A DNA stretch of 64,000 nucleotides from Hyphomicrobium_A sp963759735 (GCA_963759735.1 CAVXAF010000001.1:372001-436000); one strand, 5' to 3'; shown: positions 9,850 to 19,779, numbered from the stretch's first letter. The notes: a model not told the origin generated them from the letters alone. A program made the numbers and translations.

Positions 9850-10071
9850 ATGGATGTCGTACGCGGTATAGTGATCTGGGGTGGTGTGGCGGTCGCCTCG
9901 GCGACGGTCGGCGGCCTGCTTGCCGGCGTGAAGAACCGCGATTATTCGTCCTGGATCGCTTGGTGCTTCGTGCTGCCGCCGCTGGTCCTGCTGCTGTTGC
10001 TGCTGCCCCGCTTCCAAGGCACGCGGCCGCGTCAACCGCGGCTCGACCAAAGCGAAGGCGGCAACTGGTAG
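9850..10071 (+). CDS. Small inner-membrane protein, unknown
   Basis: 73 residues with two predicted membrane segments (about 5-27 and 37-54, the latter ending in a run of leucines) and a basic/polar C-terminal tail. A strong ribosome site (GGGGAGG) lies 7 bases before the ATG, which supports real translation. It follows nadC by 67 bases and ends 7 bases before the converging ppdK stop. Family not recognised. Confidence 0.6.
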   Translation: MDVVRGIVIWGGVAVASATVGGLLAGVKNRDYSSWIAWCFVLPPLVLLLLLLPRFQGTRPRQPRLDQSEGGNW

Positions 10072-10078
10072 CGCGGCC

Positions 10079-12868
10079 CTAATCGTTGACCGAACGACCA
10101 CCCTTGTTGCGCGCCATGATCGCGGCCTGCGCCGCAGCGAGCCGCGCGATAGGCACGCGATAGGGCGAGCACGAGACGTAATCGAGACCGGCGCTGTCGA
10201 AGAAGGCGATCGATTTGGGATCGCCGCCATGCTCGCCACAAATTCCGATCTTCAATCCCGGCTTGACCGCCCGGCCGCGCTCTACGCCCAGGCGGACGAG
10301 CTCGCCCACGCCCTCCACGTCGATCGATACGAACGGGTCGACGGCGAACACTGCCTGCTGCGTATAAGCTTCGAGAATGGGCGCGGCATCGTCGCGGCTG
10401 AGCCCCAGCGTCGTTTGCGTCAGGTCGTTGGTGCCGAAGGAGAAGAACGCGGCGCCGTCCTCGCCGTCGGCTAGGTCGCCGGCACGCAGCGCGGCGCGCG
10501 GCAGCTCGATCATCGTGCCAATTGCGAAGTCCAGCTTGTGTCCGGTTTCCTTTTCCACCGTCGCGGCCGTGTGCTCGATCACCGCGCGCAGGATGGCGAA
10601 CTCGGCGCGATAGGCGACGAGCGGCACCATGATCTCCAGCGGCGTCGCCTTGCCTGTACGCTTGGCGACGGCAACGGCAGCCTCGAACAGGGCGCGCGCC
10701 TGCATCTCGGGGATTTCCGGATAGAGGATCGCGAGGCGGCAGCCGCGGAAGCCGAGCATCGGATTGAATTCCTCCAGCTGCGCAATGCGCTGCTGCAGTT
10801 TTTCGCTCGGCACCCCGAGCGCGGCGGCGATGGCCGGCACCTCCTCCGCGTTGCCCGGCAGGAACTCGTGCAGCGGCGGGTCGAGCAGGCGCACGGTGAC
10901 GGGCAGCTCGCCCATGATCTCCAGCAACTGCTCGAAGTCGCCGCGCTGCATGGGGAGTATCTTGGCCAAGGCTGCGCGCCGGCCGGCCGCATCGTCAGCG
11001 AGGATCATCTGGCGCATGGCGAGGATGCGCTCGGCATCAAAGAACATGTGCTCGGTGCGGGCGAGGCCGATGCCTTCGGCGCCGAACTCGCGAGCCTGAC
11101 GCGCATCGCGCGCAGTGTCGGCGTTGGCGCGCACTTTCAGTCGGCGCTCGGCGTCGGCCCAGCTCATCAGCATGGCGAAGGCTCCGGAAAGTTCCGGCTC
11201 ACGCATCTTGGCGCGGCCCATCAATACCTGGCCGGTGCTGCCGTCGATGGTGATGATGTCGCCCTTGCTCAGCTTGCGCGGGCCGATCTGCAGCGTGCCA
11301 GCCTTGGCATCGATGCGCATCGCGCCGGCACCTGAGACGCATGGACGGCCCATGCCGCGGGCGACAACGGCGGCGTGACTGGTCATGCCGCCGCGCGCAG
11401 TCAGGATGCCGACGGCGGCGTGCATGCCGTGGATGTCCTCTGGGCTGGTTTCGAGGCGCACCAAGATGACCTCGTGACCATGGGCGCGTTCAGCCTCGGC
11501 ATCTTCGGCGGTGAAGACGATCTCTCCGGACGCGGCGCCCGGCGAAGCCGGCAGGCCCGAAGTCAGCAGGTCTTTCGGGGCATCGGGGTCGAGGGTCGGA
11601 TGCAGAAGCTGGTCGAGCGCCGAGGCGTTGATGCGCATGACCGCTTCGGGCTTGGTTATGAGGCCCTCCTCGGCAAATTCGACGGCAATGCGCAGCGAGG
11701 CTTCCGCCGTGCGCTTGCCGGACCGCGTCTGCAGAATCCACAGCTTGCCGTTCTCGATGGTGAACTCGACGTCCTGCATGTCGCGATAATGCTTCTCCAG
11801 GCGGCCGAAAATGGCGGCCAGACCTTCGAACAGAGACGGCATCAGCTCCTGCAGCGATGGATTTTCCTCGCGTGCCTCGCGCCGCGCTTTTTCAGTCAAC
11901 GGCTGCGGCGTGCGGATGCCGGCGACCACGTCCTCGCCCTGCGCGTTGAGCAGGAACTCGCCGTAGATCTCCTTGGCCCCCGTTGAGGGATTGCGTGTGA
12001 AGGCGACGCCGGTGGCGCTGCTTTCGCCGAGGTTGCCGAACACCATCGCCTGCACGGTAACGGCGGTACCCCAGCTATCGGGGATGTCGTGCAGCCGGCG
12101 ATAAGTGTTGGCGCGCGCGTTCTGCCAGGAGCCGAACACGGCGGCGATGGCGCCGTAGAGCTGCTCACCAGTGTCCTGTGGAAACGGCCGGCCGAGATTA
12201 TCGGCCACCGCCTGCTTGTATTCCTCGATGATCTGCGCCCAGTCCTCGGCGGTGAGCTCCGTGTCGGACGACAGGGCGTTGAGGTTCTTGAAGTTCTCGA
12301 GCAGATCCTCGAACACGCCGTGATCAACGCCGAGCACGACATCGGCGTACATCTGGATGAAGCGGCGATAGCTGTCGTAGGCAAAGCGCCTGTCGCCCGA
12401 GCGTGTGGCCAGCCCCTCGACCGTCTCGTCGTTGAGGCCGAGGTTGAGGATGGTGTCCATCATGCCCGGCATCGAGGCGCGAGCGCCCGACCGCACCGAG
12501 AGCAGCAGCGGGCGATTGACGTCGCCGAAGTGGGCGCCGACCTCATCGCCGATCAGCCGCACCGCCCTCTCGATCTGCGGCTTGAGGCCGTCGGGCAGCT
12601 TGCGGCCCAGCGCGTAGTAGGCGTCGCACACTTTGGTCGTGATGGTGAAACCGGGCGGGACAGGTAGCCCGAGGCTCGCCATCTCGGCGAGGTTGGCGCC
12701 CTTGCCGCCGAGCAGCTCGGTCATGCTGGCGCGGCCGTCGACATAGCCGGCGGCGAACGCGTAGACCCATTTCGGTTCGGCCTGCGCCGACCTGTCCGCC
12801 ATCTCTTCGGCTCCCCGCGACGCTATCGCTCGCTGCGTCGCGAGCCGGCTGTCGTCGTGTGATGGCAT
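10079..12868 (-). CDS. ppdK: Pyruvate, phosphate dikinase
   Basis: 929 residues. Interconverts pyruvate + ATP + Pi with phosphoenolpyruvate + AMP + PPi. It has an N-terminal ATP-grasp region (GGKGANLAEMASLGLPVPPGF near residue 50), the phospho-histidine swivel domain (GGMTSHAAVVARGMGRP near residue 495) and the C-terminal PEP-binding barrel (GICGEHGGDP). The start at 12868 has GGAGG 5 bases upstream; a longer ATG at 12910 has none. The extra 30-40 residues before the usual KWVYAF start are not typical. Monocistronic, facing away from the M20 peptidase gene. Confidence 0.95.
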   Translation of the reverse strand: MPSHDDSRLATQRAIASRGAEEMADRSAQAEPKWVYAFAAGYVDGRASMTELLGGKGANLAEMASLGLPVPPGFTITTKVCDAYYALGRKLPDGLKPQIERAVRLIGDEVGAHFGDVNRPLLLSVRSGARASMPGMMDTILNLGLNDETVEGLATRSGDRRFAYDSYRRFIQMYADVVLGVDHGVFEDLLENFKNLNALSSDTELTAEDWAQIIEEYKQAVADNLGRPFPQDTGEQLYGAIAAVFGSWQNARANTYRRLHDIPDSWGTAVTVQAMVFGNLGESSATGVAFTRNPSTGAKEIYGEFLLNAQGEDVVAGIRTPQPLTEKARREAREENPSLQELMPSLFEGLAAIFGRLEKHYRDMQDVEFTIENGKLWILQTRSGKRTAEASLRIAVEFAEEGLITKPEAVMRINASALDQLLHPTLDPDAPKDLLTSGLPASPGAASGEIVFTAEDAEAERAHGHEVILVRLETSPEDIHGMHAAVGILTARGGMTSHAAVVARGMGRPCVSGAGAMRIDAKAGTLQIGPRKLSKGDIITIDGSTGQVLMGRAKMREPELSGAFAMLMSWADAERRLKVRANADTARDARQAREFGAEGIGLARTEHMFFDAERILAMRQMILADDAAGRRAALAKILPMQRGDFEQLLEIMGELPVTVRLLDPPLHEFLPGNAEEVPAIAAALGVPSEKLQQRIAQLEEFNPMLGFRGCRLAILYPEIPEMQARALFEAAVAVAKRTGKATPLEIMVPLVAYRAEFAILRAVIEHTAATVEKETGHKLDFAIGTMIELPRAALRAGDLADGEDGAAFFSFGTNDLTQTTLGLSRDDAAPILEAYTQQAVFAVDPFVSIDVEGVGELVRLGVERGRAVKPGLKIGICGEHGGDPKSIAFFDSAGLDYVSCSPYRVPIARLAAAQAAIMARNKGGRSVND

Positions 12869-13011
12869 ATCAGCCTCCGCGCCGGCTCGAAAGGTGGCGA
12901 GCCCGCCCATGTTGAAACCGCGAGTTGTGCGGGCACGTTCCTCGCTGCCTTTGACGCAGCCGCCGGCTTATTTCACTGTGGCGCCGCACCGCCCTTTCCG
13001 GAGACGAGCCT

Positions 13012-14418
13012 ATGAGCGAACAGCTGAACCAAGTCCTGACGACCCTCGATGATACGAGCGATGCGGCGCTGGCGCGGCTGTTCCAGCTTCTGCGGATCGA
13101 GAGCGTTTCCACCGACCCGGCGTACAAGGCAGGCTGCCAGGAAGCCGCCGAATGGTGCGTCAACGAATTGCGCGATCTGGGGTTCGATGCCCGCGTGGTG
13201 CCGACGACCGGCCACCCGATGGTCGTGGCGCATGACACCAAGCCCCGGGTGCCGGGCACTCCGCACGCGCTGTTTTATGGGCACTACGACGTTCAACCGG
13301 CGGACCCAGTCAACTTGTGGACGTCCCCGCCGTTCGAGCCGATCATCCGCTCCGATCCCGCCAACGGACAAGTGATCGTCGCGCGCGGGGCCGAGGACAA
13401 CAAAGGCCAGTTGATGACGTTCTTGGAGGCCGTGCGCGCCTGGAAGGCGGTGGCGGGCGAGTTGCCGATTTCCATATCGGTCCTGCTGGAGGGCGAAGAG
13501 GAATGCGGCTCGCCATCGCTGCCGGCGTTCCTGGCAGAGTACGGCGATGAGTTGAAGGCCGACCTCGTGCTCGTCTGCGACACCGGCCAGTGGGACAAGG
13601 AGACGCCCGCCATCACCACCATGCTGCGAGGACTCGCCGCGATCGAGGTGACGCTGACCGGCCCGGCGCGCGATCTGCATTCGGGCATCTATGGCGGGCC
13701 GGCGCTCAATCCCATTCGCGTCCTGGCGCGCATCGTCGCTGCGATGCACGACGACAGCGGCGGGGTGACCATCCCCGGGTTCTACGACGGCGTCACGGAG
13801 ACGCCCGAGGCGCAAAAGCAGCAGTGGTCGACGCTCGGCTTCCGCGGCGAGGAATTTCTCAGCGCGGTGGGACTCAAGCAGGCGGCGGGCGAAAGCAACC
13901 GCTCCGTGCTCGAGCAGCTGTGGTCCCGACCTACCCTCGAGTTCAACGGCATCACCGGCGGCTATCAGGGCGTCGGTACCAAGACGGTCATTCCCTCAAA
14001 AGCGTCGGTGAAGATCACCTGCCGCCTCGTCGCCGGGCAGGACCCGGAGAAGATCCTCTCCGGCATCGAGGGCTTCGTGCGCGCTCACCTGCCCGCCGAT
14101 TGCAGCGTCGAGTTTGCCCACAAGCAGTCGGGCACTGCCATTTCCTTCGCCACCGACACCGCTGCCATGCAGGCGTGCGCGGCGGCGCTGGCCGACGAAT
14201 GGGGACGCCCGACCGTGCTCATGGGCTCTGGCGCGTCGATCCCCATCGTCACCTCGTTCAAGGCGGCGCTCGGCTGCGACAGCCTGATGATTGGCTTTGG
14301 CCTAGACGACGACCGTATCCACAGCCCCAACGAAAAGTACAATCTAACCAGCTTCAAGAAGGGCGCCCGCAGCTGGGCACGCATCCTCGAGCGCCTTTCA
14401 GGGACGACACCGGCTTGA
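13012..14418 (+). CDS. M20-family dipeptidase/metallopeptidase
   Basis: 468 residues, cytosolic (no signal peptide). Zinc-site motifs of the M20 family appear in order: GHYDVQP near residue 90, RGAEDNKGQ near 125, LEGEEECGS near 161 and CDTGQWD near 190, with the lid domain (LHSGIYGG) about 220-380. It most resembles the carnosinase-like M20 dipeptidases (family M20F). Substrate is not predictable. The ATG follows GGAGACGAGCCT. Divergent from ppdK. Confidence 0.88.
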   Translation: MSEQLNQVLTTLDDTSDAALARLFQLLRIESVSTDPAYKAGCQEAAEWCVNELRDLGFDARVVPTTGHPMVVAHDTKPRVPGTPHALFYGHYDVQPADPVNLWTSPPFEPIIRSDPANGQVIVARGAEDNKGQLMTFLEAVRAWKAVAGELPISISVLLEGEEECGSPSLPAFLAEYGDELKADLVLVCDTGQWDKETPAITTMLRGLAAIEVTLTGPARDLHSGIYGGPALNPIRVLARIVAAMHDDSGGVTIPGFYDGVTETPEAQKQQWSTLGFRGEEFLSAVGLKQAAGESNRSVLEQLWSRPTLEFNGITGGYQGVGTKTVIPSKASVKITCRLVAGQDPEKILSGIEGFVRAHLPADCSVEFAHKQSGTAISFATDTAAMQACAAALADEWGRPTVLMGSGASIPIVTSFKAALGCDSLMIGFGLDDDRIHSPNEKYNLTSFKKGARSWARILERLSGTTPA

Positions 14419-14473
14419 GCTTGCCACAAAGCGTTGCCCTCATTGCCACAACTTGTTCCCTGACGGAGACAGC

Positions 14474-14959
14474 ATGCAGCTTGTTCGCACGCCCACCAAT
14501 TCGTCCAAGTTGACTCTGCCCGCCCTGGCGGTCGCCTTCGGCCTTGCTTGCGTGCCCGCGCAAGCCGAAAAGCGCTACATCGTCGTTACGGCGGTCGAGC
14601 CCAAAGGCGGCGCCTCGGTCGAGAAGGAGCCATTCCCCACGGTTCCGCTGCCCGACGGCGGCGGCTTCCAGCTTAAGAAGCCCAACGCGGAGGGCCGCTG
14701 GGAGGTCGCCGTGTACGTGTTCGATCCGCGCCAGATCTTCGTCAACGAGGGCGACGAGGTGACGCTCGACTTCGTCGGCATCAATGGCGCCAGCCATCCG
14801 ATCACTATCGGCGGCTACGACAAGACTTTCGAGCTAAAGCGCGGGCAGTCCACGCGCGTCACGTTCATCGCCGACAAGGCGGGGACATTTCCCATCGTCT
14901 GCTCGACCCACCATCCCACGATGGTCGCCGAATTGATTGTCACAGCTAAGAAAAACTAA
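14474..14959 (+). CDS. Periplasmic cupredoxin-domain protein
   Basis: 161 residues. Signal peptide (about 35 residues, ending AQA before EKRYIV), then a single cupredoxin beta-barrel. Probable copper ligands are His in NGASHPITI and Cys, His and Met in IVCSTHHPTM, the type-1-like Cys-x(n)-His-x(n)-Met arrangement. Likely an electron carrier or copper-binding protein; partner unknown. It lies between the M20 peptidase (55 bases upstream) and the RNase T2 gene (30 bases downstream), all in the same direction. Confidence 0.78.
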   Translation: MQLVRTPTNSSKLTLPALAVAFGLACVPAQAEKRYIVVTAVEPKGGASVEKEPFPTVPLPDGGGFQLKKPNAEGRWEVAVYVFDPRQIFVNEGDEVTLDFVGINGASHPITIGGYDKTFELKRGQSTRVTFIADKAGTFPIVCSTHHPTMVAELIVTAKKN

Positions 14960-14989
14960 AGCATCGGGAAGCGAGCCGCGCCGGCGCCA

Positions 14990-15848
14990 ATGAAACGACT
15001 GCCCGAATATCTGCGGAGGACGGCGGCTTTCGCCGTGATGGCCGTGTGCGTGCTGCCGGCATATGCCCCGTGGGAGGGCGAGGCACGCGCGCAGGAGCGG
15101 CGCGCGGCGCCGTGGCCGAGCGAGGTGTTCGGCTCCAAGCAGAATTCCAATGTCGCCGGCAAGTTCGACTACTACACGATGGTGATGTCGTGGAGCCCGA
15201 ACTCACTGCGTCAGCGCCCAGGAGGGCCGCGACGAAGAGCAGTGCGCGCGTGAGGACGGCCTGCGCTACGGCTTCGTGCTGCACGGCCTGTGGCCGCAGT
15301 ACGAGAAAGGCTTTCCGGAGGCGTGCCCCATCGGCAAGAAGCCGTTCGTGCCGTCACCAGTCATCAACGACATGCTCGACATCATGCCCTCGCGCGGCCT
15401 CGTCATCCACGAGTTCAGATTGCATGGCACATGCTCTGGGCTCGATCCGGAAAAATACTACGCGCTGTCGCGCCGACTGTTCAAAGGCGTGCGCATCCCC
15501 GAGCGCTTCAAAAACCCCTTCGAGATGCAGTTCATGAGCCCGCAGGACGTCGAGAACGAGTTTATGCGCGCCAACACGTGGCTGCGCCCGGACATGATGG
15601 CCATCACCTGTGGCGGCCCAGGCAACCGTCTGCGCGATGTCCGCATCTGCCTCACGCAGGGCGGCATGGGCCGGTCGTGCGGACAGAATGAAGACCAGCG
15701 CAAGCTGTGCCGCTCGGATCAGTTGCATGTGCCGCCAGTGCGCTCGACGCGGCGGGGTGCTGGAAGGTCCTCGACCGACAAGATGCCGCCCTCACGCGAT
15801 CGTGGATTGCCGCGTCCGCGTGTATTGGATGCCCCCACCCCCAACTGA
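14990..15848 (+). CDS. Ribonuclease T2 family protein (one frameshift)
   Basis: Secreted RNase with an N-terminal signal peptide (ending about ARAQ). The first part reaches YYTMVMSWSPN, then the frame changes; the continuation SAQEGRDEEQCAREDGLRYG leads into both catalytic segments, HGLWPQ (CAS1) and EFRLHGTCSG (CAS2). One extra base at about 15200-15206 explains the break; corrected length is about 285 residues. Cys-rich C-terminus (GRSCGQNEDQRKLC). The last 30 residues, after HVPPVR, look less protein-like and could hide a second error. Confidence 0.8.
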
Positions 15849-15991
15849 CGGCGGCGCTCCCAGCGCGCGAGATGGCGCACCTGTGGAAAGCGGCTGCACG
15901 GCCACATAGCGCCTGAGCCGCGCGCCTTGCTCGGCTGCCTGGCACTCCTCAGACTTGCAGAAGTGATTCATGCCGAACTGGGGATCGGCGC

Positions 15992-16405
15992 ATGCAGCAA
16001 GCAGCACCAGACAATGCGCAACCGGCCGGTCGGTCGAAGGTTGGCGCGCCATCGACGGCGCAGCCATCGCGATTGCGCGTGCCTGCGTATGGTGCAGGCA
16101 TCGGGGCGGCGCTCGGCGTCCTGGGCGGCGCACTGCTGTTGCACGCTCTCGGTACGGCGGACGGACCCACTGCGCCGGCAAGCGATGCGTCAGCGACGCC
16201 ACACGTAAGCGCACCGGGCGGCGAGACCTTGGTGACGGGGAGCTTGCCGACGATCTATCGCGTCGATCCCGCGACCTGCACCGTTCTCGAACTCGATCGG
16301 ACGACCAATCTCACCAATCAGCGCCCGTGCCCGGCCGACGGTCTGGCGCTGCGCCTTGACGGGGATGAGGACCGCGAGGATCTGGCGGTGTTGACCGTCG
16401 ACTAG
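15992..16405 (+). CDS. Hypothetical single-span membrane protein
   Basis: 137 residues: a polar Ala/Pro-rich N-terminus, one membrane segment (about 34-55, Gly/Ala/Leu) and a periplasmic or cytosolic domain with two cysteines (PATCTVLEL and NQRPCPADG). The ribosome site is weak (GGGGATCGGCGC). It converges on the next gene with 8 bases between. An alternative reading in the opposite direction over 15792-16000 has a lipobox-like LLAAC, so this stretch is uncertain. Confidence 0.45.
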   Translation: MQQAAPDNAQPAGRSKVGAPSTAQPSRLRVPAYGAGIGAALGVLGGALLLHALGTADGPTAPASDASATPHVSAPGGETLVTGSLPTIYRVDPATCTVLELDRTTNLTNQRPCPADGLALRLDGDEDREDLAVLTVD

Positions 16406-16413
16406 CCCGCGGC

Positions 16414-17238
16414 TCAAGCTGCCTTGCGCTGGCGTTCGGCGAGCCACTTTTGTGACGGCAATGCGATATAGCCCAGCGCCGGCGCAGCATGCCCCTCACC
16501 GAGCGTCGTCGGATCGATGCTCCAGCGGTTGGCGAGCCGCATGATGTGATCTTCGGTCGGATGCATAATGAGTTCGCCCCCGGCGTCACCCTTGCGGCCC
16601 TCGACACCGCGCAACTCAAAGAAGCTCAGACCGAGCGCCTGCTCGTCCTGGCTCGCGCGCCCCTTGTTCCAGATGAGCCCTTCATCGCTTGTCGCGAAGG
16701 CGCGCAGCAGGCGACCCTCCTTGACGCGCGCCCAGGCGTAGTAGTCGAGCGGCGGGTAACTGAAAAAGTACTGCACCTCTTCGAAGTGGCCGCCCAGGTC
16801 GACGAGCAGCGGAGTACATTTGTCGACAAAGCCGCTGCCCAACGGATGCGGAAGCGGCAGGCCGACGACAAAGATCCAGCCGTCGACGGGTGGAGAGATG
16901 AAAACGCGCGCACTGCCGAGCCAATCGTCGTACACGGCGTCGATCCCCGAACTCCAGTTGCAGGGACTGACTTCGAGGCGCAGCGCCTCGACGACCGCTT
17001 CAGGGTCTTCGCTGCGGATGGCCAGCCAAGCCATGCTGCAGCCGAAGCGGCGCGGGACATCGGGAGTTTGCGCGAAGGCGACACGCTTGAGGCCGCTGCT
17101 GCCACCGACCATGAAATAGGCCCCGAGGACCGTCAGTGCGATCATTCCGAGGATGACGACGACCACGTTGCGCCTACATTTTTTGACAGCCGAGTATTTA
17201 TGACTCCCGCCCGACGGCGCGGGCAATAGTCCCTGCAT
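16414..17238 (-). CDS. Hypothetical membrane-anchored protein
   Basis: 274 residues from an ATG at 17238. After a short basic N-terminus there is one membrane segment (about residues 24-45, NVVVVILGMIALTVLGAYFMVGG), then a soluble domain rich in aromatic residues (FFSYPPLDYYAWARV). The domain ends with IDPTTLGEGHAAPALGYIALPSQKW. I do not recognise the family. No strong ribosome site is seen, so the start could lie elsewhere in the long open frame that continues upstream. Confidence 0.55.
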   Translation of the reverse strand: MQGLLPAPSGGSHKYSAVKKCRRNVVVVILGMIALTVLGAYFMVGGSSGLKRVAFAQTPDVPRRFGCSMAWLAIRSEDPEAVVEALRLEVSPCNWSSGIDAVYDDWLGSARVFISPPVDGWIFVVGLPLPHPLGSGFVDKCTPLLVDLGGHFEEVQYFFSYPPLDYYAWARVKEGRLLRAFATSDEGLIWNKGRASQDEQALGLSFFELRGVEGRKGDAGGELIMHPTEDHIMRLANRWSIDPTTLGEGHAAPALGYIALPSQKWLAERQRKAA

Positions 17239-17595
17239 GCGCGGGTGGGGAAAAGACACGGATGCAACATGAGGCCGAGTGCCCGGCGGGCGGCCGGATG
17301 GTGGGAGGGGTCGAGGCCAGCTCTGCGGCACCGTCGGCAGCGGGCTCCGGCGGACGCCGCAAGGCTGGCCTCCTGCCTCGCGGACCGCGCCATTTGAGGG
17401 CCTCTGGCGCGCTCTGCGTCTTGGCCGCCGAGACCACCGCTGGTGAGCCAGCGGATCGGCCGGGAGCCAATGCTGCAAAAAGCACGCGTACGGATAGCCG
17501 AGGTCTATGACAGGCCTGTGTCGCCTCTAAAAGCAAAGAAGGCGGCGCCCGGGGCGCCGCCTTTTCAATTCGGTAGAGCGCGCAGCGCGGGCTTT
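17239..17595. other. Intergenic stretch, no gene recognised
   Basis: 357 bases between the start of the membrane-anchored protein and the stop of the first porin. The only structure I see is the strong hairpin at 17539-17563. Short open frames here have no ribosome site or recognisable motif. Confidence 0.5.
17539..17563 (-). terminator. Rho-independent terminator of the first porin gene
   Basis: AAGGCGGCGCC / GGCGCCGCCTT, an 11-bp perfect stem with a 3-base loop, 33 bases beyond the porin stop. It is T-rich on the minus-strand side (CTTCTTTGCTTTT), with a shorter T run on the other side. Confidence 0.8.
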
Positions 17596-18435
17596 TTACG
17601 GGACGGCGACCTTGGCGGAGAATACGAACCGCTCGTCGCACAGTGAGTCCACGGCGCAGATATTGGCTGCGTCGCCGTTGATGTTGGTATCCCAGTAACG
17701 GAAGTCGAAGGTTATGTTCTCGACGCCCAGCGCCAGGCCGGCGTTCCAGTAGTAGTACTCGTCGTCGGTGCCGTTCACGTTGACGAAGTAGCCGTCGTTG
17801 GAGTCGCCCTTCTGCCAACCGAGCACGCCGTTGATGACCGGCGTGAAGATGTGCATTTTCGGCAACGTCCAGGCGGCCATGGTCTCGATGGTCCACACCG
17901 AGCCCGTCTCGGCGAAATAGTCCGGCGACCAGTAGAGGGTCGTGCCGGTCACCAGGCTCGGATGGATGGCGGACCAGCTATAGCCGGCCTTCAGTTCCAC
18001 GTAGTTGGGATCGCCCAAGCCGGGAACGAAGTCCGGGTTGGCACCGGGGTAGGAGTAGTAGATCACTCCGAAATCGAGATTGATGGTGCCCAGCGGCGAA
18101 TTCCAGGTGGGGCGGATACCGCCGTACCAATCGACCTCGGCGTTGGCCGGCGGTACACCGCCGAAATCAACCATCGAGGCCCAGACGCCGGCGTAGATGA
18201 TGCCCCAGGAGACATCCGCGCCGCCCTGCAGGGCCGGGTCGTTGTCGGACTGCGAGATGCCGCGGAACACGTAGTCCGAGGTTGCACCGATGTTGAAGGA
18301 ATAGGTGAACTTGCGGCCCTCTTCGGCGGCGGCAGGAGCAGCCACTTCGTAGCCGTCGGCGAGCGCGCCTGAGGCGCCCACGATCAGGGCGCAGAACGCC
18401 GCGCCGAGCGAAAGGAGATTGCGTGACACGGTCAT
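17596..18435 (-). CDS. TorF-family putative porin, copy 1
   Basis: 279 residues. Signal peptide ending ALADG, then an outer-membrane beta-barrel of the TIGR02001/TorF type: TSDYVFRGISQSDNDPALQGG near residue 55-75, repeated aromatic amphipathic strands (VDWYGGIRP, FDFGVIYYSYPG, LDWSPDYF-like YWSPDYFAETG), and a C-terminal strand RFVFSAKVAVP. The function is general uptake or unknown. The start at 18435 has GGGGATGGA upstream with suitable spacing; an ATG 12 bases earlier has no room for a ribosome site. First of three tandem paralogues on this strand. Confidence 0.85.
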   Translation of the reverse strand: MTVSRNLLSLGAAFCALIVGASGALADGYEVAAPAAAEEGRKFTYSFNIGATSDYVFRGISQSDNDPALQGGADVSWGIIYAGVWASMVDFGGVPPANAEVDWYGGIRPTWNSPLGTINLDFGVIYYSYPGANPDFVPGLGDPNYVELKAGYSWSAIHPSLVTGTTLYWSPDYFAETGSVWTIETMAAWTLPKMHIFTPVINGVLGWQKGDSNDGYFVNVNGTDDEYYYWNAGLALGVENITFDFRYWDTNINGDAANICAVDSLCDERFVFSAKVAVP

Positions 18436-18643
18436 GATGAAGTCCATCCCCGGCTTGGCATAGACGCGCCATCACACGTGCCGCGAATGCGCGGCGATTC
18501 CTCAAGCAGGCCTGAGAAGTCGATTCGCGACCAGATCGATCTGCGGCGCCCGTTCGGCTTGCTGTGCCAGTGTTGCTCGGCCGCAACGACTTCGTAAATG
18601 AAAGGTAAAAATGTCGTCGTTCGAAGGACCGGTATTGACGTAG

Positions 18644-18685
18644 CGGCCCCGAATGAAGTTCGGGGCCGAGTATGACTCGGCCCCG
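18644..18685 (-). terminator. Three-armed alternating hairpin downstream of porin copy 2
   Basis: Arm 1 CGGCCCCGAA (18644-18653) can pair with TTCGGGGCCGAG (18659-18670), which can instead pair with CTCGGCCCCG (18676-18685). The two hairpins exclude each other. It lies 28 bases past the stop of the second porin and has no T run. Probably terminator or 3'-end protection. Confidence 0.55.
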
Positions 18686-18712
18686 ATAGGTAGTGACTGA
18701 GAGAGGTTAGGT

Positions 18713-19540
18713 TTAAGGCAGGACGACCTTGGCGCTGAAGACGAAGCGCGAGTCGCAGTAGCCGTTGATGCAGGTAAGTCCGTCCGACACCGTGTTCGAG
18801 GCGTTGGAGGTACCCCAGTAGCGGAAGTCGAAGGTCAGCTTTTCGACGGCGAGAGCAAGACCGGCGTTGTAGTACCAGTACTCGCCGAAGCCGTTGAAGG
18901 TCGTGTAGTCGTCATCCGAGCTGGTCTGGTAACCGATGGCGCCCGTGAGGCTCGGCGTGAACACGCCGATCTGCTGGAACGTCAAACCGGTGTAGCCCTC
19001 GAAGGTCCACACATTGCCGGTCTCGCCGAAGTAGTCGGGCGAGAAGTAGATGGTGCCGCCAACGAGCCAATCCTTGTGGATGTTGCCGCTGACGCCAGCC
19101 TTGAGCTCGACGTAGTTCAGATCGGGCCCAACCACCGGCACGATGAAGCCTTCGCCGGGATAGGTGTAGTAGATCACGCCGAAGTCGAAGGTGGCCGGAC
19201 CCCACGTCGGCTTGATGCCGCCGTACCAGTCCATCTCGACCGTGGCGTCGTTGAAGGCCGCATCAAACTCGACGCCCGATGCCCACCAGCCGGCATAGAG
19301 GATGCCGTAGGCGACATCGATGCCGCCCTGGATGGTCGGGTCGTTGTCGGTCTGCGAGATGCCGCGGAAGACGTAGTCCGAGGTCACGCCGATGTTGAAG
19401 GAGTAGGTGAACTTCCGGCCTTCATCAGCGGCCGCTGGCGCGGCAACCTCGTAGCCGTCGGCGACGGCCGTGCCGGAGATCGCGATGAGCGCTAGTCCCG
19501 CCGCCCCGCACAGGGCAGCAAGCTTTGAAGTGTGAGTCAT
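18713..19540 (-). CDS. TorF-family putative porin, copy 2
   Basis: 275 residues, start MTHTSKLAAL at 19540 behind AGAGGGAAT. Signal peptide ends AVADG, followed by the same barrel as copies 1 and 3: TSDYVFRGISQTDNDPTIQGG, MDWYGGIKPTW, FDFGVIYYTYPGEG, FSPDYFGETGNVWTFEG and the terminal strand RFVFSAKVVLP. Two cysteines near the end (LTCINGYC) also occur in copy 1. Intact, unlike copy 3. Confidence 0.87.
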   Translation of the reverse strand: MTHTSKLAALCGAAGLALIAISGTAVADGYEVAAPAAADEGRKFTYSFNIGVTSDYVFRGISQTDNDPTIQGGIDVAYGILYAGWWASGVEFDAAFNDATVEMDWYGGIKPTWGPATFDFGVIYYTYPGEGFIVPVVGPDLNYVELKAGVSGNIHKDWLVGGTIYFSPDYFGETGNVWTFEGYTGLTFQQIGVFTPSLTGAIGYQTSSDDDYTTFNGFGEYWYYNAGLALAVEKLTFDFRYWGTSNASNTVSDGLTCINGYCDSRFVFSAKVVLP

Positions 19541-19779
19541 GAGACGAAGATTCCCTCTTGCTTTCGACAGGCAAGAACGCGCCCAACGGCTAAATTCGCA
19601 TCCGCGGTGCGCTGTTACGGGAATCCACGGCGTGGGATTGAGAAACGACCCAGTTCGCCGTTGTTCACAAGATGTAATCAAGTTATCCCGAGCAGGTCGG
19701 GAGCCGAAGCGTTGCCCCAGAGCAACTTTGCGTGCTCTTTCAAGCTTTTGACTGACCGGAAATTAGGCACTTGACGCAA

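Noticed and set aside
10538..11335. 265-residue open frame opposite ppdK
   Set aside because: Antisense of a highly conserved enzyme; no motif or ribosome site.
15792..16026. Possible minus-strand lipoprotein with LLAAC lipobox and Cys-rich HFCKSEEC
   Set aside because: It overlaps the end of RNase T2 and the plus-strand hypothetical gene, has no clear ribosome site and mixed codon use; mentioned only as an alternative.
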